43,230 bases of DNA from an uncultured Lachnospiraceae bacterium (GTDB taxonomy: Bacteria > Bacillota > Clostridia > Lachnospirales > Lachnospiraceae), in contig CATOOV010000023.1 of the NCBI GenBank assembly GCA_951801955.1, positions 1-43,230 on the forward strand. Reading direction: 5' to 3'. Positions within the stretch are counted from its first letter, which is position 1. Each line of letters begins with the position of its first letter. The notes below the pieces were generated by a model, which saw nothing but the letters and a program-made list of their open reading frames with translations, was not told the DNA's origin and did no database searches. Shown piece after piece: positions 31,946 to 40,029 of this stretch. A program made the translations under genes and the position numbers.

Positions 31946-32794
31946 CTAAGGTTCCATGATCTTAGTAATCCTTGCGGCAACCTCAGAACTCATAGCATCC
32001 AATATTTTTGCCCTTGCGTCTGTATCCATATTCTGCAATATCTTTGACACTAATTTCAAATCATCTGTCATCTGTTCCATCAATGCCGCTGCCTGTTTAG
32101 GCTTCATGGACGCATAAGTATTGGCATATTCTTCTATCTGGCTGTCTGCCTCTTGCTGCTGTACTACTTGTTTATACAAAATTTCTGCATTTGCAGGATC
32201 AATACTTTCATAATATGCCTGGTACTCTGATATATCAGGCGCATTGTCATTAAACACAACATCCTGATAAAACTCTGTTTTTTGTTTTTCAAACTCAGAC
32301 TGCTCATTCTCAAATTCTTTCAACCGCGCCACCTCTGCTTCAAGCTGTGCCACACGGTCGGAATCTCCTTCGGACTGGGTCTGCTTGCTGGACAATTCCT
32401 TTTCCAGCTCCTTAATGCGGTCAATCGCATCACTTAAGGTAGTATACGGATACTGTGCGTCCACAGATGGTTCCTCTTTCGCAGTCTCTGGTAAAATCTT
32501 ATTCACATAAGGAACATCTTTCAAGATCGGCTGCAGTACGGTAGAACCAAACCCGCCAATATCCATCTTTATGACTAATGCCAAAATCGCAAGCCAAATA
32601 ATGATAAAAACAATGGTGGCAAGGATCACAGCCACTTTTCCGCCGCTCTCTTCCTCTTCCGGCATTTCTTCCTGTGCTTGCTTCCTATTCTTCTTTTCCT
32701 CTTTTTTTCTTGCTTTTTCTGCTTTTTTCTGTGCCTTTTTATCTAGGACTTCTTTCTCTCCCTGCTCTAACACCTGTTCTGCCATATCTGTCAC
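31946..32794 (-). CDS. MotE/MgtE-N-like flagellar protein
   Basis: A 282-residue protein. The first 50 residues are a charged Lys/Glu-rich cytoplasmic tail, then one membrane segment (about 53-75, KVAVILATIVFIIIWLAILALVI). A coiled-coil stretch (about 120-175) follows, then a C-terminal helical region (NTYASMKPKQAAALMEQMTDDLKLVSKILQNMDTDARAKILDAM) of the MgtE N-domain/MotE type. In Rhizobium MotE is a chaperone for MotC. In Gram-positive operons, proteins like this occupy the ylxF position between fliJ and fliK. Start is a GTG 3 bases after the fliJ stop (GAAGGA upstream). MotE-type function is inferred from the fold. Confidence 0.8.
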   Translation of the reverse strand: MTDMAEQVLEQGEKEVLDKKAQKKAEKARKKEEKKNRKQAQEEMPEEEESGGKVAVILATIVFIIIWLAILALVIKMDIGGFGSTVLQPILKDVPYVNKILPETAKEEPSVDAQYPYTTLSDAIDRIKELEKELSSKQTQSEGDSDRVAQLEAEVARLKEFENEQSEFEKQKTEFYQDVVFNDNAPDISEYQAYYESIDPANAEILYKQVVQQQEADSQIEEYANTYASMKPKQAAALMEQMTDDLKLVSKILQNMDTDARAKILDAMSSEVAARITKIMEP

Positions 32795-32797
32795 CGC

Positions 32798-33247
32798 CTA
32801 TCCTTCTTTTACATGGTTGTGGGTAAAGCTTACCAGTTCATCCACCGCCTTGCTTTCTTCTTTTTCCAGTTCTTTCTTAAATTCATCAAAGGCTTTTTCC
32901 TTTAAGATCTCATGGGTTTTTCGCTCTGTCATAACCTCCTGTAAGCGCTTTCTTGCACTTTCCAAGTTACGTTCTGCAACATGGACAGCGAGAGTCTGGC
33001 TTCGTATCGTGCCCTTCATAGTCTCAATTGCTGTCCGGTTTACCTTAATCTCATGAAAATCAAGCCGATCTGCAATCAATTCCTGTGCCCGAAATTCATA
33101 AGCCCTCTTTCTCTGCTGCAGCTCTTCTAACTTTTCTTCTTCTTTTCTAAGATTAGCGGCTGCGATGGAAAAAGAAGTCTTTGCCTGAGATTCCAATTTA
33201 TACTTTATATCCAGGATGTTCTGCATCTTATATGTAAACTTAGCCAT
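32798..33247 (-). CDS. fliJ: Flagellar export chaperone FliJ
   Basis: A 149-residue, almost entirely helical coiled-coil protein, typical of FliJ (KLESQAKTSFSIAAANLRKEEEKLEELQQRKRAYEFRAQELI). FliJ works with the FliI ATPase as a rotor-like stalk that contacts FlhA and helps couple ATP and proton motive force to export. The conserved Gln and Phe positions are not obvious by eye, and the call rests on length, coiled coil and position. Unlike most clusters, fliI and fliJ are 234 bases apart here, with a structured leader between them. Confidence 0.87.
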   Translation of the reverse strand: MAKFTYKMQNILDIKYKLESQAKTSFSIAAANLRKEEEKLEELQQRKRAYEFRAQELIADRLDFHEIKVNRTAIETMKGTIRSQTLAVHVAERNLESARKRLQEVMTERKTHEILKEKAFDEFKKELEKEESKAVDELVSFTHNHVKEG

Positions 33248-33481
33248 GATTTCCTCTATTCTAAAGACAAAACTTCATTTCTAAACCTGCCCTTTAAAAA
33301 TTTTGAACGGGCTCCAGTCCAGCTTTTGCTGAGATCACTGAGATCAGCCTCTGCCCGGCGTAAGTCCCATATTTTATTCTTCTTTATTATATGGAACTTA
33401 CTTTATTCCTGCGAAACCTCTATACATATATCATAGCATATTCCGCACAAAATGTGCTTTCCATATTTTAACTTTTACAAT
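33248..33481 (-). promoter_or_regulatory. 234-base fliI-fliJ gap with candidate promoter and two-hairpin leader
   Basis: On the minus strand an extended -10 (TGCTATGAT, TATGAT at 33430-33435) is followed by hairpin 1 (TAAGTTCCATAT/ATATGGGACTTA, 33361-33400, 11 of 12 paired). Hairpin 2 (CGGGC/GCCCG, 33308-33357) encloses GCTGA/TCAGC and a perfect 9-bp direct repeat (CTGAGATCA twice on the plus strand, 33329-33346). A GGGC 18 bases further on can compete for the GCCC arm of hairpin 2. This mutually exclusive pairing resembles an attenuator or riboswitch. No known riboswitch consensus is recognised. Confidence 0.5.
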
Positions 33482-34786
33482 TTAAAAAATATGTTCCATC
33501 ATGTCAAGTATTTCTTCAAATGAAAACTTATCATGGGTCTCCTGAAGTAAAAACTCATTCACTTGGTCAATTTTTTCAATGGCATAATCAATATTCTTGT
33601 TTGAACCACTCTTATATGCTCCAATATTAATTAAATCCTCTGCCTCCTGATAAGTGGCCAGAACATTTTTCAGTTTACCAGACGCTTCCTTATGACCTTT
33701 GTCTACAATCGAACTCATGACACGGGAAATACTCTGTAATACATCAATTGCAGGATAGTGATTTTTATGTGCTAATTTTCGATCCAACATAATGTGACCG
33801 TCCAGGATACTTCTCGCTGTATCTGTAATGGGTTCATTAAAATCATCACCATCTACCAAAACAGTATACAACCCGGTAATGGAGCCTTTATCTGAATTAC
33901 CTGCACGCTCTAAAAGCTTCGGCATTTCTGAGTATACACTGGGTGGATATCCCCTGGTCACCGGTGGTTCCCCGGAAGCAAGCCCAATTTCCCGCTGCGC
34001 CATAGAAAAACGTGTCAATGAATCCATCATCAGCAACACATCCTTGCCTTGATCCCGGAAATACTCTGCAATAGCCGTTGCTGTCTTAGCTGCATTCCTC
34101 CGAAGCAATGCCGGTCGGTCAGAGGTAGCAACAATTACCACCGAACGGCGCATACCCTCTTCGCCCATATCCCTCTCAATAAATTCCCGAACTTCTCTGC
34201 CTCGCTCGCCAATCAGCGCAATCACATTGATATCAGCACGTGTATTTCTCGCAAACATACCAAGAAGCGTACTTTTTCCAACACCAGAACCAGCAAATAT
34301 CCCAATTCTCTGTCCTTTTCCTACAGTAATCAATCCATCTACTGCCTTCACTCCCAGAGGAAGTACCTCATCAATAATTACCCTTGCCATCGGATCTGGA
34401 GGCGCTGCATCCACAGGATATTCTTCTTTTAACGCCAATTCTTCGATATCTGTGGGTCTTCCCATACCATCAAGGGTATGTCCCAGCATTTCATCTCCCA
34501 CATAAACAGACAAAGGATGTCCCGTATTCTCTACGATACATCCTACGCCCAGACCTTCCACGCTCTCATACGGCATAAGAAGCAGTCTTTTATCCCTGAA
34601 TCCCACTACTTCTGCCATAATGGAAACATCTCTGTTCTTATCAATGATGATTCGGCAAAGGTCATTCAGTTTGGCGTTAGGTCCCACAGATTCAATCGTA
34701 AGCCCTACAATTTTTACTACTTTTCCAAGGTGTCTGTAATAATTCTTATCTGCTAACTGATCATATTTATCTAAATTATATGTCAC
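33482..34786 (-). CDS. fliI: Flagellum-specific ATPase FliI
   Basis: A 434-residue F1-ATPase-like protein. Walker A is FAGSGVGKSTLLG (about 166-178), Walker B is VLLMMDSLTRFSMAQREIGLASGEPP, and GERGREV is present. FliI forms a hexamer that prepares substrates for export. It starts with GTG (MTYNLDKYD), ten bases after the fliH stop, with GAGGAAG upstream. It lies on the other side of the structured gap from fliJ. Confidence 0.97.
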   Translation of the reverse strand: MTYNLDKYDQLADKNYYRHLGKVVKIVGLTIESVGPNAKLNDLCRIIIDKNRDVSIMAEVVGFRDKRLLLMPYESVEGLGVGCIVENTGHPLSVYVGDEMLGHTLDGMGRPTDIEELALKEEYPVDAAPPDPMARVIIDEVLPLGVKAVDGLITVGKGQRIGIFAGSGVGKSTLLGMFARNTRADINVIALIGERGREVREFIERDMGEEGMRRSVVIVATSDRPALLRRNAAKTATAIAEYFRDQGKDVLLMMDSLTRFSMAQREIGLASGEPPVTRGYPPSVYSEMPKLLERAGNSDKGSITGLYTVLVDGDDFNEPITDTARSILDGHIMLDRKLAHKNHYPAIDVLQSISRVMSSIVDKGHKEASGKLKNVLATYQEAEDLINIGAYKSGSNKNIDYAIEKIDQVNEFLLQETHDKFSFEEILDMMEHIF

Positions 34787-34796
34787 ATTATCTTCC

Positions 34797-35618
34797 TCAC
34801 AAACTTAATGACTGCAATGCTTTAATCAAATTATCGAGCTGAACATCTATACCACAGTCAAATACACCAGAATCGGTCTCAATCATACACTGCCGTTCCT
34901 GTAACGCTACATCGGCAATGACCTCCACATGTACAGCCGCTCCAACTCGTTCCATAATCTCCCTTTTGTGCCCTTCCACAAACTCATAATCCTTTAAACT
35001 CACCCTAACCAAAAATTCTTTTGTCCCTTCAGCGCTTAAAATTACCTTCTGTATCAGATAGACCAGAATTTCCTTTTTATCGTCAAACTGTACATGAAAT
35101 ACTTTCTCAAACACTTGGGATATAACTCCTACCAGGTAAGGCTCCAGCTCCTGGATCTTTTGCTGATAATCCTCTTCCATCTGCTGCTGCCCCTGTTCCA
35201 TCTGCTTTCGCATCTTAGCAAGTTCCATCGCGGCTTTTGCATTGCCATCCTGCTGTCCGGCTTTAAATCCTTCTTGTTTTGCCTGCTGGCGAATAGATTC
35301 TGCCTCGTTTTGTGCTGCTGCCAAAATAGATTCCGCCTGGTTTTTTGCCTCTGCTAACAGAGTATCAGCCTCATTTTGCGCTTGTTCCCTGATTTCTTCT
35401 GGTGAAAGCTCTGGTTCCTCTGGAAGTACCTCTACGACTCCCGCCTGTATACCAGCTACAAAGCCATCTACAGACCCCTGCGGGTTAGGAATCTGCATCT
35501 GTGCCCGCATGCTGTCTTCCAACTCCTGCATTTTCTGTGCCACTTTCGAATTGGAATTGATCACCCTGGCGCTCCCACTGCCCGAAACCACATATCTCTG
35601 TTTGTACAAATTAGACAA
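34797..35618 (-). CDS. fliH: Flagellar export ATPase regulator FliH
   Basis: About 273 residues when started at the TTG of MSNLYKQRYVVSG, which overlaps the fliG stop and has GGAGGT ten bases upstream. GTGs at 35636 and 35630 are alternatives. The first 120 residues are coiled coil and Ala/Gln/Glu-rich (EAKNQAESILAAAQNEAESIRQQAKQEG); the C-terminal domain (about 150-270) has the V-ATPase E-subunit-like fold (VFEKVFHVQFDDKKEILVYLIQKVI). FliH holds FliI inactive and docks it at the C ring. The start is uncertain; the family is firm. Confidence 0.88.
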   Translation of the reverse strand: MSNLYKQRYVVSGSGSARVINSNSKVAQKMQELEDSMRAQMQIPNPQGSVDGFVAGIQAGVVEVLPEEPELSPEEIREQAQNEADTLLAEAKNQAESILAAAQNEAESIRQQAKQEGFKAGQQDGNAKAAMELAKMRKQMEQGQQQMEEDYQQKIQELEPYLVGVISQVFEKVFHVQFDDKKEILVYLIQKVILSAEGTKEFLVRVSLKDYEFVEGHKREIMERVGAAVHVEVIADVALQERQCMIETDSGVFDCGIDVQLDNLIKALQSLSL

Positions 35619-36621
35619 CGATCTCGTCACCTCCACCTCTGGAGATTACAATTTCTGCGGAATCCTCCAGTTTACGTATAATACCAACAATTTTCTGCTG
35701 CGCCTCTTCTACATCTTTCATACGGACAGGACCCATATACTCCATATCTTCCTTAATCATAGTTGCAAGACGTTTCGACATATTCTTGAAGATAATATTC
35801 TGTACATCCTCATTTGCTGCTTTCAGCGCAATACCCAGGTCATTATTATCTACATCCCTGAGTACACGCTGGATTGCACGATCATCCAAAAGAAGGATAT
35901 CTTCAAATACGAACATCTTCTTACGGATTTCATCTGCCAATTCAGGCTCTTCAATCTCAAGAGATTCCATAATATGTTTCTCTGTTGCACGGTCTACCGT
36001 ATTCAAAATATTTACAACTGCATCTACACCGCCTACAATGGTGTAATCCTGATTTACCAATGAGGAAAGCTTTCGTTCCAATACCCGCTCCACTTCCTTT
36101 ATCACATCCGGCGATGTCCGATCCATCAAAGCAATACGCTTTGCCACATCCGCCTGTTTTTCTGGTACCAAAGAACTAATAATTACAGACGCCTGCCCTG
36201 CAGACAAATAAGACAAAATCATTGCAATTGTCTGAGGATGCTCGTCCTGAATAAAGTTCAGCAACTGGGATGGATCGGTCTTTCGGACAAATTCGAAAGG
36301 CCTTACCTGTAAAGATGCCGTCAGTTTTGAAATAACACCCTGTGCCTTCTCTTCTCCCAATGCCTTTTCCAGCAGTTCCTTCGCATAAGCAATACCGCCT
36401 TCTGCGATGTATTGCTGGGCAAGACATACCTGATAAAATTCATTCAGTACATCTTCCTTTGTCTGAGGAGAAATACTTCTGGTATTGGCAATTTCCAGAG
36501 TCAGTTCTTCAATTTCTTCTTCTTTTAAATGCTTAAAAATAGAGGCTGATTTTTCCGGTCCTAATGCGATTAACAAGATCGCTGCTTTTTGGACTCCTGT
36601 ATATTCTTCTGAATTTGCCAT
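35611..36621 (-). CDS. fliG: Flagellar motor switch protein FliG
   Basis: A 336-residue protein with N-terminal, middle and C-terminal armadillo-like domains. The middle domain has the EHPQ motif in IQDEHPQTIAMILSYL (about 125-140). The C-terminal domain (about 240-320) contains the charged helix DDRAIQRVLRDVDNNDLGIALKAA, which interacts with MotA. FliG sits between FliF and FliM and transmits torque. Length and motifs are normal. It overlaps fliH by a few codons. Confidence 0.97.
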   Translation of the reverse strand: MANSEEYTGVQKAAILLIALGPEKSASIFKHLKEEEIEELTLEIANTRSISPQTKEDVLNEFYQVCLAQQYIAEGGIAYAKELLEKALGEEKAQGVISKLTASLQVRPFEFVRKTDPSQLLNFIQDEHPQTIAMILSYLSAGQASVIISSLVPEKQADVAKRIALMDRTSPDVIKEVERVLERKLSSLVNQDYTIVGGVDAVVNILNTVDRATEKHIMESLEIEEPELADEIRKKMFVFEDILLLDDRAIQRVLRDVDNNDLGIALKAANEDVQNIIFKNMSKRLATMIKEDMEYMGPVRMKDVEEAQQKIVGIIRKLEDSAEIVISRGGGDEIVV

Positions 36622-36624
36622 AAC

Positions 36625-38229
36625 TTACTCCCACTCCTCATTCAACCAGTTTCTAAGCAGTGACGCCACCGCTTCGGGATTTTCATCTACAAATTTTTCT
36701 ATCAAAACACGGGTCTCTGATTTTTCAGAGAATCCAATATCTTCCAAAGTGTCTTGTGCTTCCTTGGTCGTTGCCAGCAGGGACTCCACAGAAAGCTCTG
36801 GTTCTGCCTGCACCACCTGATCTTTCCTGGTGCTGCGGAAAACTACATATCCCAGCATCAACATAATCACAGCCGCAATGATAATCGGCAGATAATCAAA
36901 GAAATCACGTCCGCCACCATCATCATACTCAAAAAACGGGACTTCATATGCCACAATCACAATGTTATCTTCCGAAAAACCGGTAGCTTTGGATACCATC
37001 TGTATAAAATCTTCATCCACATCCAATTTTACCTTTTCCCGGTTTTCTGCAACAAACTCATCAAAGGTCATATTATCCAGTTCACCGCTTGCCCGAAGGG
37101 CACTTTCACTGTAGTTCCGGTACTGGTTTGCCACTACGGTAATGGAAGAATTACCATAGTTAATCTCCCCTATACCACCTTTCGTTTCGGTAATCCGTTC
37201 ACTGGTATTATAATTCCTGTCAATATCAGAAATTGTACTGTTGCTTGTCGCTCCGTCCGGCAACACATACGTGATATCTTCCCCATTGGCGTCGGTTCCT
37301 GGCACTCCGCCTTCCCCGCCTGTTGTCTCCTGTTCAAGAATGCTCTCGCTGGAGACAGGACCACGATCTGTTCCTTCTGGGGTATAATAATTGTGATCTG
37401 TTTCTTTTCTCTCGTCAAAACTCACGTCCAAATTCAAACCTACAGACGCGCTGTCATATACTCCTGTACCAAGAATAACATCCTTAACCTGGTTTTTCAC
37501 CATATTCTCAGCTTTTGTCTTATAGGAAAGCTGGCTGCTTGCCGCTCCCATAGCTGTTGCAGTATCTCCGCCTGTAAACAAAACATTGCCAGCACTATCT
37601 ATAATAGAAATATCATCCGTATTGCTATTTCCAACTGCTGTGGCAATCCATTTTGCCAGACCGCCTGCCTGCTCCTCATCCATGTCGTCGGAAAGCGACA
37701 GTGTAACAGCTGCATATGTATCTTCCTCCAATGCAAGCACTGTCCCATCATCAACCGGCATACTTAACTTTACATTGGCCCTCTCTACAATATCCAAATT
37801 TTCTAACTGGTCTGCTAATTCTTCTTGCAGATAACGTTGATATTTCTTCGTCTTATCTGCCTCTGTGGTGCTGAATCCCCCTTCAAACACATTACTCAAC
37901 TCATATCTGGATGCGGGAATTCCATTTTGCCCTAATAAAATTGCCGCATTAGCCTCATCTTCCGCCCTTACAGAAAAGCTCAGCCCATCGTTGGAAACCT
38001 CATATTTTATACCCTCCCCTACCAACAGCTCCTTAATCTGTGCCGCTTCTTTCGTATCCTCACAAGTTCTGATTGGCACCATTGTGGGTGTTGTCAAAAC
38101 TCTGACAACAATCACCAGAGCAACTATGACTACCAGAGCGATACTCGCAATCAACGTTTTCTGTTTTACTGAAAATTTATTCCACCATTCCATTACCTGC
38201 TTGGGAATATCTTTTATTCTCTCCTGCAT
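36625..38229 (-). CDS. fliF: Flagellar MS-ring protein FliF
   Basis: A 534-residue protein with membrane segments near both ends (about 25-45, TLIASIALVVIVALVIVVRVL, and about 440-460, FDYLPIIIAAVIMLMLGYVVF). The extracytoplasmic part includes the YscJ/FliF ring-building domain (GIKYEVSNDGLSFSVRAEDEANAAILLGQNGIP). The FliF C-terminal tail that binds FliG (VESLLATTKEAQD... LRNWLNEEWE) is complete. FliF is the assembly base for rod and export gate. It is three bases before fliG. Confidence 0.97.
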   Translation of the reverse strand: MQERIKDIPKQVMEWWNKFSVKQKTLIASIALVVIVALVIVVRVLTTPTMVPIRTCEDTKEAAQIKELLVGEGIKYEVSNDGLSFSVRAEDEANAAILLGQNGIPASRYELSNVFEGGFSTTEADKTKKYQRYLQEELADQLENLDIVERANVKLSMPVDDGTVLALEEDTYAAVTLSLSDDMDEEQAGGLAKWIATAVGNSNTDDISIIDSAGNVLFTGGDTATAMGAASSQLSYKTKAENMVKNQVKDVILGTGVYDSASVGLNLDVSFDERKETDHNYYTPEGTDRGPVSSESILEQETTGGEGGVPGTDANGEDITYVLPDGATSNSTISDIDRNYNTSERITETKGGIGEINYGNSSITVVANQYRNYSESALRASGELDNMTFDEFVAENREKVKLDVDEDFIQMVSKATGFSEDNIVIVAYEVPFFEYDDGGGRDFFDYLPIIIAAVIMLMLGYVVFRSTRKDQVVQAEPELSVESLLATTKEAQDTLEDIGFSEKSETRVLIEKFVDENPEAVASLLRNWLNEEWE

Positions 38230-38264
38230 GTGACTCTCCTACCCATTCTCCTAATTGCAGCAAA

Positions 38265-38576
38265 TTAAATCTGCATATTCATAATTTCTTTGTAAGCTTC
38301 CAGCATCCTGTCCCTGACTGCTATGGTATAGTTCAAAGCAATGTCAGCTTTTTCCTGGATTGCATTCAGATCATGGGTGTTTGTCGCATAGCCCAGTGCA
38401 AACTGCATATCCGCTTCTTCTGCCTTATTCTGCAAATCGCTTGCCTCATTTACCATCTCCATTGCCGACTGCAGGACACTTTCAAATCCCTTATCCTGCG
38501 TGGTAAACTGTTGGCTTGCCTCAGCTGCATTTTTAATATAATCTGACGTCACATTACTTAACGCTGAAATGTCCAT
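38265..38576 (-). CDS. fliE: Rod-MS ring junction protein FliE
   Basis: A 103-residue helical protein ending in the conserved FliE C-terminus (DLNAIQEKADIALNYTIAVRDRMLEAYKEIMNMQI). FliE joins the MS ring to the proximal rod. It sits between flgC and fliF as in other Firmicutes. GGGAGG lies upstream of the ATG. Confidence 0.95.
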   Translation of the reverse strand: MDISALSNVTSDYIKNAAEASQQFTTQDKGFESVLQSAMEMVNEASDLQNKAEEADMQFALGYATNTHDLNAIQEKADIALNYTIAVRDRMLEAYKEIMNMQI

Positions 38577-38595
38577 TTAAAAAGCCTCCCTAATT

Positions 38596-39036
38596 TTATT
38601 TGCCTAGTTCCAGTCCCTTTAAGGCAATCGCCTTACTGGTATCAAACGCCGTAAGGTTTGCTTCATAGGAACGGCTGGCATCAATCATATTTGTCATCTC
38701 AGTAATAATATTCACGTTTGGATAAGATACATAACCATTTTCATCCGCATCTGGATGGGAAGGCTCATATTTCATAATATAATCACTGGTTGTATCTTCA
38801 GCCACCCTGCTGACCTTGACGCCGTTTCCAAGCATAGCCTCCCTGGTATTACTCAGCACCTTGCTAAACGGCGTCACCTGTTTCTCCTGAAAGGTTACAA
38901 TTTTCCGTGTGTACGGGGTTCCATCCTCTGTTCTTGTGGTCATTACATTTGCAACATTTTCAGAAATTACATCCATCCGGAACCGCTGTGCCGTCAGGCC
39001 GGACGTATTAATATTAAATGATTGAAATAATGACAT
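38596..39036 (-). CDS. flgC: Flagellar basal-body rod protein FlgC
   Basis: A 146-residue rod protein with the N-terminal signature FNINTSGLTAQRFRMDVISENVANV and the C-terminal helix YEANLTAFDTSKAIALKGLELGK. The start MSLFQSFNI has GGAGGAAG upstream; the frame extends 11 codons further but without a ribosome site. It forms the proximal rod with FlgB and FlgF. Confidence 0.96.
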   Translation of the reverse strand: MSLFQSFNINTSGLTAQRFRMDVISENVANVMTTRTEDGTPYTRKIVTFQEKQVTPFSKVLSNTREAMLGNGVKVSRVAEDTTSDYIMKYEPSHPDADENGYVSYPNVNIITEMTNMIDASRSYEANLTAFDTSKAIALKGLELGK

Positions 39037-39103
39037 ACTTCTTCCTCCAACTTCTCTGCCCTTGGGCATTTTCTTTTATGCAGCTCCATCAAACTGAATA
39101 CTG

Positions 39104-39493
39104 CTATTTGATTACACTTTTAATTCTGGCAAACTCCTTGGACATAGCGTCAACCATAGCGTTATACTTAATCCGGTTGGATGCCAGTTCTGCATATTCC
39201 TGTTCAGGATCTACATTATTCTTGTCCAAACGATAAGAATAATTCTCTGAATCTATATAAATTGACGCATTCAGATGATCCATATGCAGGTTGCTCACCT
39301 TATCATCCAAGGAAACATACTTAGATCTCCCCAATTCCCGCTGGAGCACACCTTCAAAATCTACATCCTGCCTCTTATATCCTGGTGTATCTCCATTTGA
39401 AATATTGTTACTGATAGCAGTATTCCGCAGCCATGCTGCATCTGCTGCTTTATCTAAAACATTTATATAATCATAAATACCACTACTTAACAT
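39104..39493 (-). CDS. flgB: Flagellar basal-body rod protein FlgB
   Basis: A 129-residue rod protein, first gene of the fla/che cluster. The N-terminal rod signature is VLDKAADAAWLRNTAISNNISNGDTPGYKRQDVDFEG, and the C-terminal helix is LASNRIKYNAMVDAMSKEFARI. GAAGGAG precedes the ATG. A sigma-A promoter (39549-39577) lies about 55 bases upstream. Confidence 0.97.
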   Translation of the reverse strand: MLSSGIYDYINVLDKAADAAWLRNTAISNNISNGDTPGYKRQDVDFEGVLQRELGRSKYVSLDDKVSNLHMDHLNASIYIDSENYSYRLDKNNVDPEQEYAELASNRIKYNAMVDAMSKEFARIKSVIK

Positions 39494-39548
39494 AATATTG
39501 CTCCTTCCATTTCTCGTATTGTTTTCATATACGAACTTATCCTTTTAT

Positions 39549-39577
39549 AGATTATCGCAATCAGTGTCATATTGCAA
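39549..39577 (-). promoter_or_regulatory. Candidate sigma-A promoter of the fla/che cluster
   Basis: TTGCAA (39572-39577), a 17-base spacer and TAATCT (39549-39554) on the minus strand lie about 55 bases upstream of flgB. The main fla/che promoter is also sigma-A type in Bacillus. No sigma-28 consensus (TAAA, then GCCGATAA) is seen nearby. Confidence 0.6.
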
Positions 39578-39761
39578 GTACTTTTTTGCATTTTTTTGTC
39601 TGCCTCAACATTATCTTGTGCCATTTTGTCATAAGATACACTAATAGCTGGGATATGCGCTATTCTGGAAAAATATTCATAATGCTTATAAAATACTTTC
39701 TCCAACCTCTTTTCCCTTCCTATTATATTGTGTGAAATTATCAGATATGAATAAGTTTTCT

Positions 39762-39801
39762 ATTTATGTTGGAGGAAACCTGGGTTTGCCCCAACATAAA
39801 T
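39762..39801. repeat. 40-base near-perfect palindrome upstream of flgB
   Basis: ATTTATGTTGG (39762-39772) pairs with CCAACATAAAT (39791-39801), and AAACC pairs with GGTTT at the centre, leaving only three unpaired bases on each side and a two-base loop. No T-run follows on the minus strand. Possible cruciform, transcription terminator without tail, or repeat end. Confidence 0.75.
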
Positions 39802-39819
39802 TTGCTGTTACTTATTGAT

Positions 39820-40017
39820 TCAACAACGCCGCCAGCGTTCTTGCTGTGAAACGCACGCCATGCACAGCATGGCAGGTTTCTTTTGTGCGCTTTCTGCATT
39901 CCGCAGGAAATATATCAGACGGAAGCCCTCCCGCCACTGATAGATTTTGGCTTGCCCGACGGGATAAATAGCAAAAAGGAACCTGTAGTCTCCTGCAAAT
40001 TCCTTTTTCCTTCTCAC
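39820..40017 (-). repeat. Probable decayed dispersed repeat with pseudo-coding sequence
   Basis: The stretch contains several inverted repeats: GCCATGC/GCATGGC (around 39856-39872) and AACGC/GCGTT (around 39823-39839). A 65-codon open frame reads IYPVGQAKIYQWREGFRLIY and later AQKKPAMLCMACVSQQERW. That sequence has the character of peptides translated from repeated intergenic elements of Lachnospiraceae rather than of a folded protein, and it lacks a ribosome site. I judge it a repeat remnant. Confidence 0.4.
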
Positions 40018-40029
40018 CGCTAATTCCTT

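Larger units (their letters stand above)
39494..40029. other. 536-base gene-free region between codY and flgB
   Basis: No credible gene. From the codY side it holds an AAAAAGGAA/TTCCTTTTT hairpin (39973-40008, a possible weak codY terminator), a hairpin-rich probable repeat remnant (39820-40017), a 40-base near-perfect palindrome (39762-39801) and the flgB promoter (39549-39577). A 72-codon TTG-started frame (39487-39705) spans the promoter and is not considered coding. Confidence 0.6.

Noticed and set aside
33300-33400. c-di-GMP-I (GEMM) riboswitch between fliI and fliJ
   Set aside because: The conserved GEMM core sequences are not present by eye; only a general leader-like architecture remains.
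39487-39705. 72-codon TTG-started frame upstream of and overlapping flgB
   Set aside because: It spans the likely promoter and the flgB ribosome site, begins with TTG, and has no recognisable domain; treated as noncoding.
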